In this document: piece by piece, positions 17,079 to 25,137 of the stretch | Layout of the letters: every line of letters starts with the position of its first letter | Numbering within the stretch: the stretch's first letter is position 1 | Notes under the pieces: model-generated | What the model was told of the DNA's origin: nothing | What the model saw: the letters and a program-made list of their open reading frames with translations, nothing else | Databases searched by the model: none | NCBI GenBank assembly: GCA_003552565.1 | Contig: PUNB01000122.1 | Span: 1-35,156 of the forward strand | Direction: 5' to 3' | Source of the DNA: Lentisphaerota bacterium | Lineage (GTDB): Bacteria; Verrucomicrobiota; Lentisphaeria; Oligosphaerales; PUNB01 | Length of the DNA: 35,156 bases | Translations under genes and position numbers: made by a program

Positions 17079-19184
17079 TCATTTTCCATAGGAACCTTTT
17101 GTTTCGCCAGCCAAACAGTCTTGGAAAAATTCGTAGGTTCGTCGCTGACTGCGGGTATGGCGCCAGCGGCTTGAACGGGAGGGAGGGGCAAATGTGCCGT
17201 CAGCACGCAGCCGGCGGCCTTTACAGCGGTCCTGCAGCTGCAGCTCGAACAAATGATCGATGATCCGGCATATACGTCGGTCGTAAACGGGGAATAGCGT
17301 TTCAATTCGCCGGTCGAGATTGCGCGGCATCCAGTCGGCACTGGCCATATAATACTCCAGCTTGCCGCCGTTGCCGAAACGAAACATGCGGGTATGCTCC
17401 AGGAAGCGGTCAACTATACTGACCACGCGGATATTGTCGATCAGCCCTCCCGGCCGCATACAGCAGGCGCCGCGAACCGCCATTTCTATTTTAACTCCGG
17501 CGCGCGCCGCTCGGAAAAGGGCGTTGATTATTTCCGGATCCACCAAGGTGTTGATTTTCACCCGAATCGAGCCGGGATTGCGAGCTGAGGATAAACGCGT
17601 CTCACGCTCGATCAGCTCCAGAAAGCGGGTGCGCAAGGTGTAAGGCGCCACCGCCAGCTGCTCCCAGGCGGGCGGATCGGAATAACCGGTCATCACATTG
17701 AATAAAGCCGCCGCGTCGGAACATAAAACCGAGTCATTTGTAAATATGGAGGCATCGGTATAAAGCCTGGCGGTACTGTCATTGTAATTGCCGGTGGAAA
17801 GATGCAGGTAACGGCGGATATGACTACCTTCTCGACGGACAATCATCAGCATTTTGCTATGTACCTTAAGTCCCGCCATGCCGTAGATGACATGCACACC
17901 GGCTTCTTCCAGATGGCGTGCCCAGCCGATATTGCGTTCTTCATCGAAACGAGCCTTCAGCTCCAGAATGACTGTTACCTGTTTTCCGGATTCGGCGGCT
18001 CGGCGCAAAGCCCGGACCACGGGTGAATCGCCGCTGACACGGTAAAGAGTCTGCTTGATCGCCAGCACGTGCTGATCGGCGGCTGCCTCTTCCAGCAATT
18101 GAATTACCGGATCGAATTGTTCATAAGGTGGAAACAAAGGCAGGTGGCGGTGCCTGCTGACGGCGGTGAAAATCGATTCGTTTTCTTTGATAAACGGGGA
18201 TTCCAGGGGCGGCCAGTCCGGCTCCCGCAGAGATGGGGAGAAATCATGCTCCAGCATTTGGAAAAAGTCATTCAGCGCCATCGGCCCTGGCAATCGATAC
18301 ACAAACAGTCTATCCGTCTGTAACTGCTTGATCAGCCAGTCACCAAGCCGTCGATCACTGCCGCGAGGCAGCTCCAGCCTGATCGGCTGCCGCAGACGCC
18401 GCCGGCGCAGTTCCTGGCGTACATGCTGCAGAAGATCCACCACTCCGTCAGTATCCGCGCTGAAATCCATGTCCCGAGTCAAGCGAAAAGGAAAAGCGGC
18501 TTCGATCGGACGATTAACGAATAATTGATCCAGGAATTCAATGATTGTGTCTTCGAGAGTCACGAATAACCGCGTTTCTCGATCCGTTTCGATTTCCACC
18601 GGCAGCCAGCGCGGCAGAGCGCCGGGGACTTCCACCAACCCGCGATGCCAGCCTTTGCCGTCCGGCTTCCGCAGTAAAACCGCGATTTCCAGCATACAAT
18701 TGGCGATTATCGGGAAAGGATGGCTGGGATCCACCGCCACTGGTGTCAGCATCGGCATTATCTCCCGCTGAAAATAATCTTTCAGCGCCGTGTATTCGGA
18801 ACGCCGCAACTGTGAAGGGGCAGTCAGTCGAAAAACTCCCTGCTTCTCCAGTGCAGGCAGAATTTCATTTTGCAGGCAGCGGTATTGGCGGCGAAGCATT
18901 GATTCCACCTTCTTGTTAATCGCCGTCAGCTGCTCCTCCACAGTCATCCCGGAAGGATCTGTGGAAGCGACTCCGGAAAGCAGCTGTTGACGCAGGCCTG
19001 CCACCCGGACCATGAAAAATTCGTCCAGATTGGAACTGGCAATGGCGACGAATTTCAGCCGCTCCAGCAAAGGCGTCTGACCGTCCAAAGCTTCTTCCAG
19101 CACCCGATTGTTGAAATCAAGCCAAGAAAGCTCCCGATTGATCAGGCCTTCATTTACTTCCGCGATTGAATTTTTACTATTCAA
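17079..19184 (-). CDS. ppk: Polyphosphate kinase 1
   Basis: NRELSWLDFNNRVLEEA, SSNLDEFFMVRVAGL, LHLSTGNYNDSTARLYTDASIFT. Confidence 0.96.
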   Translation of the reverse strand: MNSKNSIAEVNEGLINRELSWLDFNNRVLEEALDGQTPLLERLKFVAIASSNLDEFFMVRVAGLRQQLLSGVASTDPSGMTVEEQLTAINKKVESMLRRQYRCLQNEILPALEKQGVFRLTAPSQLRRSEYTALKDYFQREIMPMLTPVAVDPSHPFPIIANCMLEIAVLLRKPDGKGWHRGLVEVPGALPRWLPVEIETDRETRLFVTLEDTIIEFLDQLFVNRPIEAAFPFRLTRDMDFSADTDGVVDLLQHVRQELRRRRLRQPIRLELPRGSDRRLGDWLIKQLQTDRLFVYRLPGPMALNDFFQMLEHDFSPSLREPDWPPLESPFIKENESIFTAVSRHRHLPLFPPYEQFDPVIQLLEEAAADQHVLAIKQTLYRVSGDSPVVRALRRAAESGKQVTVILELKARFDEERNIGWARHLEEAGVHVIYGMAGLKVHSKMLMIVRREGSHIRRYLHLSTGNYNDSTARLYTDASIFTNDSVLCSDAAALFNVMTGYSDPPAWEQLAVAPYTLRTRFLELIERETRLSSARNPGSIRVKINTLVDPEIINALFRAARAGVKIEMAVRGACCMRPGGLIDNIRVVSIVDRFLEHTRMFRFGNGGKLEYYMASADWMPRNLDRRIETLFPVYDRRICRIIDHLFELQLQDRCKGRRLRADGTFAPPSRSSRWRHTRSQRRTYEFFQDCLAGETKGSYGK

Positions 19185-19209
19185 AACAAATTTCCTAACG
19201 CGTTCCTAT

Positions 19210-19247
19210 GTGAGACTTCGTGGTTTCAGGTTTCAGTGTTCAGGTCT
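19210..19247 (-). repeat. Repeat family C, copy 2
   Basis: gtgagacttcgtggtttcaggtttcagtgttcaggtct, directly after the ppx stop codon. Confidence 0.65.
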
Positions 19248-19249
19248 AA

Positions 19250-20818
19250 CTAAGCGCCGGTCACTCTGATCTCAATCGAGCGAGCAAAAACAATTTCGAA
19301 CATGTCGCCTTTATTGCGAACCCCGGCGACCGCCAGACTGAGATCATAATCACTGACAGCGGTCAAACACACTTTTTCATTATCGTAAGTCGCCCGAAGG
19401 TCTTTCACCTTGTTCTGATGCGCCCGGTCGAAAGCATCCGCCACCCTCAGGATTGCCGCCAGTTTGCTTACCAGCACCCGGTTCTCGGTCGACAAGGATA
19501 CATATTCTGAATGGGCGTTGCGCGGCAATGCCCGGCGATGATAGCGGGCAATCAGAGAAATCAGGTTGAGTTCATCCGAGGACAAACCCGGCAGCTCACT
19601 GTGGCGCAATAGATAATAGGAATGCTTGTGATGCTCTCTATTGCTTACAAACATGCCTATATCATGCAGCAGCCCCGCCACTTCCAGCAGTACCCGACAG
19701 CGCTCAGGTAAGCCGTGCAGAACGGACAGCTGATCGTACAGACGCAAAGCCAGGGAAGTAACTTTATGAGCATGTTGGGAATCGTAGTCATAGCGCGTTC
19801 CCAGATGCTCGGCGGAAGCGATAATCTGGCTGACGAAGCTGTCAGGCTCTCCGCCCAATTCACGGAACAGGTCTTTCGTCAAGGCGTCCCTGGTATCGAC
19901 CATGGGAATTATCATCCGCTCGGCCTCGCTGGCGTTGAACAATTGTTCCAGCATGTGACAGCATGGCAGGATGCCGGCGGCGTCCGTGTCGCTCAGCCCA
20001 TATTGTCGAATGAGTTCAAATTCATCCATTTGATTCAAGCGGATGAAGTGTTTGTCAAAAGTTTTTTTTGACATTGTCGCCACCTTCGCCGGGGTTTGAC
20101 TGCGAACGATAGCGACCAGCGCCCGTACCGGTGCACCGACAACAATCAGGTTTTCCGGATGCATTCTCCTGGACATTCTGTTTATTCCCATGAATGTTGC
20201 GGCCAGTAGAGGATCCACAGCTTCCCGCATACGCAGAGGAGTCAGCTGCTGCTCCATTTCTTCAGCCAGCCGCAGCGTTCCCACCCGGATCGTTTCCGCG
20301 TTGACCAGCCGGCCGTCTTCCACCAGAGAAACCTGGCAGGAACCGGTGCCGATGGTGTAGATAATCGAATCACCAGTATTAAAACCGAATTTTCCGGCCA
20401 TGATTTCCCGTACGGCCAGAAACAGCACCCTGGCTTCATTTGCTCCTTCCAGAATATCTAGACGGATGTCGCTGGCCTGCTTGATGCGATCAAGAAATAT
20501 ATCGCGATTGAAAGCCTCCCGCACCGCGCTGGTGGCTATCGCTTTATACCGCTTAATCCCGTATTCCCGCATCAGCCGGGCGAAATCGCGAAAAATCTCT
20601 TCACCCAGTACCATGTTTCGCGAGCCAATATAGCTGGAACGAAAAACATCGTGCCCCAGAGGAATATTCTGAGTCGCCTCCTCCAGTACTTCCATTTCAT
20701 CGTTGACCGAAGACTGCACGATCCTCAGCCTGGCTGAATGAGCTCCAAGGTCGATGACCGCCAGTGGACTCGTATCAGGAGCTTCAGCGGCGAATAATTT
20801 TGTTTTACGAGTCGGCAT
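19250..20818 (-). CDS. Ppx/GppA phosphatase family protein with C-terminal HD-like domain
   Basis: LAVIDLGAHSARLRIV, ATSAVREAFN, LEGANEARVLFLAVRE, LLHDIGMFVS; 3' of the ROK gene and 5' of ppk. Confidence 0.88.
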   Translation of the reverse strand: MPTRKTKLFAAEAPDTSPLAVIDLGAHSARLRIVQSSVNDEMEVLEEATQNIPLGHDVFRSSYIGSRNMVLGEEIFRDFARLMREYGIKRYKAIATSAVREAFNRDIFLDRIKQASDIRLDILEGANEARVLFLAVREIMAGKFGFNTGDSIIYTIGTGSCQVSLVEDGRLVNAETIRVGTLRLAEEMEQQLTPLRMREAVDPLLAATFMGINRMSRRMHPENLIVVGAPVRALVAIVRSQTPAKVATMSKKTFDKHFIRLNQMDEFELIRQYGLSDTDAAGILPCCHMLEQLFNASEAERMIIPMVDTRDALTKDLFRELGGEPDSFVSQIIASAEHLGTRYDYDSQHAHKVTSLALRLYDQLSVLHGLPERCRVLLEVAGLLHDIGMFVSNREHHKHSYYLLRHSELPGLSSDELNLISLIARYHRRALPRNAHSEYVSLSTENRVLVSKLAAILRVADAFDRAHQNKVKDLRATYDNEKVCLTAVSDYDLSLAVAGVRNKGDMFEIVFARSIEIRVTGA

Positions 20819-20827
20819 TTTAATACT

Positions 20828-21811
20828 CTACTGGTCGGAATAATCAGTATTCATCATCGCCAGGCGGGCAGCGCCCGCGGGGACCGCGTCATCTCCGAGC
20901 CGGGAAAGACGTAGATCCACATCTTTCGGGTTCAGCGCGAAAAGATTGTTTTCAAACCCCTGGCGAACCAACGGCAGCAACTGCTCGCCCAGAGCCTCCA
21001 TAACGCCGCCGCCGAAAATCAGGCAGTCAGGAGCCAGAACTGCGCTCATATTGGCAGCTCCGATTCCCAGTATTTCAGCACCTTTGTTGAGCACTTTGCA
21101 AACCACCTTATCCCCCGCCAAATAAGCCTTTTTCAGATGTTTACTGCGAAGACGGGAAAAATCCTTACCGGCGTATTCTGTCAGAACGCTGCTTTTCCCT
21201 TTTTGATTGATTTTTTTATCCAGCTTGCGGGCAAAGGCCGTTTTGCTGCAGTAAGCCTCCAGGCAGCCGCGCTTGCCGCAGCCGCAGCGACGGCCTTTGC
21301 GCCGGATGATGTGATGCCCCAGCTCACCGCCGAGACCGCGGTTGCCAACATGCAGCCGGCCGTTGATAATGATACCGCCGCCCAGGCCGGTGCCGAGAAA
21401 AAAGCCGACCACCGTGCGGGCATCTCCGGCAGTGCCAGCCCAATATTCCCCTAGTAATCCGCAATCTGCATCATTGCCCAGCACTGTTTCACGTTCAAAA
21501 ACTTCATTGAAAATTGCCTGCGCCGGTTCGTTTTTCCAGCCTAGGTTAGGGGCGTGCAGCAGTATGCCGGTTTGCGGATCGACGGCGCTGGGAACCGCCA
21601 CCCCGAGGCTTGCGATCCGCCGCCGGTATAAATCGCCTTTCTCAAGCGCCCGCTCCAGCACCGAACGCATGACCGCGGCCATTTCCCCCACCCCCAGGCC
21701 GACTTCGGTTTTCTCTTTCGCTCTGGCCACCGCCTTGCCGTCGCCGTTAATAATCAGGGCGGCAATATTGGTACCGCCGAGATCGATGCCCGCATGATAT
21801 GTTTCCGACAT
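20828..21811 (-). CDS. ROK-family sugar kinase (glucokinase-like)
   Basis: AGIDLGGTNIAALIING, GHHIIRRKGRRCGCGKRGCLEAYCS; start at MSETYHAGIDLGG. The ORF-track start at 21892 extends into a repeat element. Confidence 0.9.
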   Translation of the reverse strand: MSETYHAGIDLGGTNIAALIINGDGKAVARAKEKTEVGLGVGEMAAVMRSVLERALEKGDLYRRRIASLGVAVPSAVDPQTGILLHAPNLGWKNEPAQAIFNEVFERETVLGNDADCGLLGEYWAGTAGDARTVVGFFLGTGLGGGIIINGRLHVGNRGLGGELGHHIIRRKGRRCGCGKRGCLEAYCSKTAFARKLDKKINQKGKSSVLTEYAGKDFSRLRSKHLKKAYLAGDKVVCKVLNKGAEILGIGAANMSAVLAPDCLIFGGGVMEALGEQLLPLVRQGFENNLFALNPKDVDLRLSRLGDDAVPAGAARLAMMNTDYSDQ

Positions 21812-21854
21812 TATTGTTCTTTTTCCTTTCTTAAGAGTGTTGTTGAAGGTTTCG

Positions 21855-22029
21855 CTAGACCCTATGCGAAAAGGATCTTGTGGAGCTCTCAAGCTCGAAA
21901 GTGACTGCGCGTTCCACGGCCAATTGGATTAAGGCGAAAGATTGTGACGAAAGATTAGGGGGAGAACGGGTGCGCTCCTTAATCTTTCGCCTTAATCTCG
22001 TTTCCGACCCCTTTCCGGACGGAGTCTAG
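21855..22029 (-). mobile_element. MITE-like element, interior type ii (copy 3, reverse)
   Basis: CTAGACCCTATGCGAAAAGG...CCCCTTTCCGGACGGAGTCTAG; interior is the reverse complement of copies at 12245 and 14319. Confidence 0.85.
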
Positions 22030-22874
22030 GTAACCGTTTTCAGTCTTTCCCCGGCGGATTGTATAACTCTCTGCATGGAAGCGGGTGAGGTTATGAAAAG
22101 ATGCACCTTGTCGCCGGTGAACTCTTCGAGTGTTTGTTGAAAGCCGGTTTGCAAAGGGTTTAAAACGGCCACCTGCCACTGACTGCTCATTTGGGCAAAA
22201 GGGATTATCCCCAATCGCCGGGCATGTTCAAAAGGCACTAAAGCAAAAGCTTCCTCGGGTATTTCAAAACGCTCGAGTTCAACGAAAGGTGTGGCGGTAT
22301 GGGCGGACAAGAAGCCTATAATAGCGTTTATGTCCACTTTATCCATGCTTTCCAATTCATGCATCAGAGACAATGTTGATTCGGAAGCAGTGTTCATTCT
22401 GCTTTCGGTGATGCCGGAGATTGCGGCTTCATACTGCTCCGAGGAAATCATTTCGTTTTGCAGAAGCAACCAGGCAAAATCGATTTCAGCATTTAAATTG
22501 AATTCCAGCTGCGCCTCCGAAGGACTGGGCTCGACTTCCTCGTTTTCCGTCCCCAGCAAAGCGTCAGCGGGATTCTCGGATACTTCCAATAGTCGTTCGG
22601 CTTCTGGATCATCAGGATTCAGGGTCAGCAGATGCTGAGCCAGTGAGTAGAGCTGAGACCAATTCTGCTCTTCCTCGAAAACTTCAGCCAGCCGCATGTA
22701 TATTTCCCAAGCCTGAGAGGCGTTGCCGATTTTTTCATAAGAAGCCGCCAGCCCGGAAAGCGCGGAAGGATCATGCGGATGTTTTTCCAGGATGGACTCA
22801 CAGGCTCTTACTGCTTCCCAGGCGGCCGCGTCATCTCTTGCAAATTCTTCCATGTTTTGGGGGGTGGCAAACAT
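22026..22874 (-). CDS. TPR-containing protein with GspE/MshE N-terminal (GSPII_E_N-like) domain, no ATPase
   Basis: N-terminal TPR-like repeats (DPSALSGLAASYEKIGNASQAWEIYMRLAEV); C-terminal AWLLLQNEMISSEQYEAAI...FLSAHTATPFVELERFEIPEEAFALVPFEHARRLGIIPFA...QVAVLNPL; no Walker motifs. Confidence 0.72.
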   Translation of the reverse strand: MFATPQNMEEFARDDAAAWEAVRACESILEKHPHDPSALSGLAASYEKIGNASQAWEIYMRLAEVFEEEQNWSQLYSLAQHLLTLNPDDPEAERLLEVSENPADALLGTENEEVEPSPSEAQLEFNLNAEIDFAWLLLQNEMISSEQYEAAISGITESRMNTASESTLSLMHELESMDKVDINAIIGFLSAHTATPFVELERFEIPEEAFALVPFEHARRLGIIPFAQMSSQWQVAVLNPLQTGFQQTLEEFTGDKVHLFITSPASMQRVIQSAGERLKTVT

Positions 22875-23027
22875 ATTTTCATCCTTGATTATTTTTAGAA
22901 ACGAATTAAATTAAAATATACTGTTAAGATAATTTGATACAAACCATTTTGCGAATTTTGTTTATTTTCTCAAAAACGAGATGTCAGGATTGTTTTCTCC
23001 AAGTGGTAGGCGGCAAGGCAGCGGATA

Positions 23028-23043
23028 TGGCACGAAAATTGCT
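23028..23043 (+). promoter_or_regulatory. Sigma54 (-24/-12) promoter upstream of pilB
   Basis: TGGCACGAAAATTGCT matches TGGCACRNNNNTTGCW at every constrained position. Confidence 0.8.
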
Positions 23044-23104
23044 TGTTTGTTGGAAAGCAATCTGACTATCAAGCAATTTCCAGTCGGTGTTATTGAATAT
23101 TGCC

Positions 23105-23356
23105 GAGTTAGACCCTATGCGAAAAGGTATCGCACCCATGCTCCCGCTTGTTTCGGATGAGATTTCGGTTTTCCTCGGAAAACCGGAAGATCGCCGAAAC
23201 AAGCGGGAGCCTTATCGGGTAGGGGTGCGGCGGGGCGTCTCCGGTTTTTATGCCGCAAGTCATTAGCGCTGAGGCTGGTAACTGACGGAACAAAAACCGG
23301 ATCAGACCTGCCGGCGCTCCCAACAAGGGCGTGAGACCTTTTCGCATAAGCTCGAG
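23105..23356 (+). mobile_element. MITE-like element, interior type i (second copy, inverted interior plus extra palindromic segment)
   Basis: GAGTTAGACCCTATGCGAAAAGG...CCTTTTCGCATAAGCTCGAG; gctcccgcttgtttcgg / ccgaaacaagcgggagc arms; second IR tccggttttt / aaaaaccgga. Confidence 0.8.
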
Positions 23357-23378
23357 ACATCCCCATAGGTATAAGTAA

Positions 23379-25127
23379 ATGGAAATCAACAGCTCGAAGA
23401 ACAAAAAACATGGTGTTGGAGCCGGCATGTCATCAGGTCTTCTGGAAAGACTTGTCGCCAGCGGCGCTCTTGATGAGATACACCAAGAGGAAATAGAATC
23501 ATCCTTTGAGGGCGGTCAGTCCGAGCTGGAAAAGCTCCTCAAAGAAGATTACGCCGTTGATTCCGCCGAATTTTGTCTGGCGATCGCTTCCTATGCCAGA
23601 ACACCGGTCCTTTCCCTGGCGAATCACACGCCTGATTCTTCTCTTTGCGAAGAATTTCCAATTGAAATCCTGCAAAGAGAACGGATGCTTCCGGTGGGCC
23701 GCACGAGCCGCACCTTGACGCTGGCTCTGGCTGATCCCATGAACGTATTAGCCGTTGAGGAAATGGAGGACTTGACCGGCCTCAAGGTGTTGCCGGCGGC
23801 GGCTCTGGAGTCGGAAATCAATGAGGTGCTGAAGGCGTTAACCGAAAAAGGTAAAGGCGACCTTGACAACGCCTTCCAGGAAGCAGGCGGAGAAAAGGAT
23901 ATTCAGATTGCCTCGGGAGAAGAAGACGATTCGGATATCGACAGCATGCTGGAAAGCGCCTCTCACGCGCCGGTTATCCGGATCGTCAATATGATCCTTA
24001 TGGAGGCTTTGAGCAAAGATGCCAGCGACATTCACATTGAAGCATTTGAAAAACAGATGCGTCTGCGTTACCGCATCGACGGAGTTCTTTTTGAGGGGCC
24101 TGAGCCGCCGAAGCATTTGCAGTCCGCTATCATTTCCAGGCTTAAGGTTATGTCGGAACTGGACATAGCCGAACGCCGGATACCCCAGGACGGCCGCTTT
24201 AAAATCAAGGCTCAGGGAAAGGAAATTGACCTGCGAGTGTCGATACTGCCGACAGTGCATGGGGAGAAAACCTGTATGCGGCTGCTGGACAAAAGCAATC
24301 TGGCTGCCTCTCTGGATGTGCTCGGGCTGGATCCTGATTCACTGCAAAAACTGCGCGGCGCCATTCACCAGCCTTACGGATTAATTCTCGTCACCGGCCC
24401 GACGGGCAGCGGTAAAACCACCACTCTTTATTCCGCTCTTCAGGAGCTGAACAGTCCTGAAGTAAACATTACCACGGTGGAAAACCCGGTGGAGTATCAG
24501 CTCATGGGCATCAATCAGGTGGAAATCCGGGAAATAGTGGGAATGACCTTCGCCGCCGCATTGCGATCCATACTGCGGCAGGACCCGGATATTGTATTGG
24601 TCGGGGAGACTCGCGACAGTGAAACGGCCGACATCGCGGTCAAGGCGGCACTGACCGGCCATCTGGTTATGACCACCCTGCACACTAATGATGCCCCCGG
24701 AGCCGTGGCCAGGCTGGCTTACATGGGCATTGAGCCTTTTTTGATTGCATCCTCCCTGCTGCTTTCACAGGCTCAGAGGCTGGTGCGTAAAATTTGCACC
24801 AACTGTAAAGAGCCCTTTGAATTTTCACCGGAATACGCTGAAGCCAATCATATCCCCCCGGACCAGTTCGACAACGCTCAGGTTTACAAGGGGCGCGGCT
24901 GCAATCGTTGCAACCATACCGGTTACAAGGGCAGAGCCAGCATTATGGAGATTCTGCAAGTGACCCGGGAAATGCGCGAGTTGATTTTGCGCACAACCAA
25001 CGCCGACGACATCAGAAACATGGCCCTCCAGCAGGGATTTCGCAATCTGCGCCAAAACGGTTTTTACAGGGTGCGCGAGGGAATCACCACCATTGAAGAA
25101 GTACTGCGGGTGACCGCCACCGAATAG
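23379..25127 (+). CDS. pilB: Type IV pilus / type II secretion assembly ATPase (PilB/GspE)
   Basis: Walker A GPTGSGKTTTLY, RQDPDIVLVGETRDSETADIAVKAALTGHLVMTTLHTND, zinc motif CTNC...CNRCNHTGYKGR. Confidence 0.95.
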   Translation: MEINSSKNKKHGVGAGMSSGLLERLVASGALDEIHQEEIESSFEGGQSELEKLLKEDYAVDSAEFCLAIASYARTPVLSLANHTPDSSLCEEFPIEILQRERMLPVGRTSRTLTLALADPMNVLAVEEMEDLTGLKVLPAAALESEINEVLKALTEKGKGDLDNAFQEAGGEKDIQIASGEEDDSDIDSMLESASHAPVIRIVNMILMEALSKDASDIHIEAFEKQMRLRYRIDGVLFEGPEPPKHLQSAIISRLKVMSELDIAERRIPQDGRFKIKAQGKEIDLRVSILPTVHGEKTCMRLLDKSNLAASLDVLGLDPDSLQKLRGAIHQPYGLILVTGPTGSGKTTTLYSALQELNSPEVNITTVENPVEYQLMGINQVEIREIVGMTFAAALRSILRQDPDIVLVGETRDSETADIAVKAALTGHLVMTTLHTNDAPGAVARLAYMGIEPFLIASSLLLSQAQRLVRKICTNCKEPFEFSPEYAEANHIPPDQFDNAQVYKGRGCNRCNHTGYKGRASIMEILQVTREMRELILRTTNADDIRNMALQQGFRNLRQNGFYRVREGITTIEEVLRVTATE

Positions 25128-25137
25128 AGGAAAAATA

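Noticed and set aside
21812-21892. N-terminal extension of the ROK kinase as given in the ORF track
   Set aside because: Extension runs into the end of the MITE-like element; the ROK motif begins directly after MSETY at 21811.
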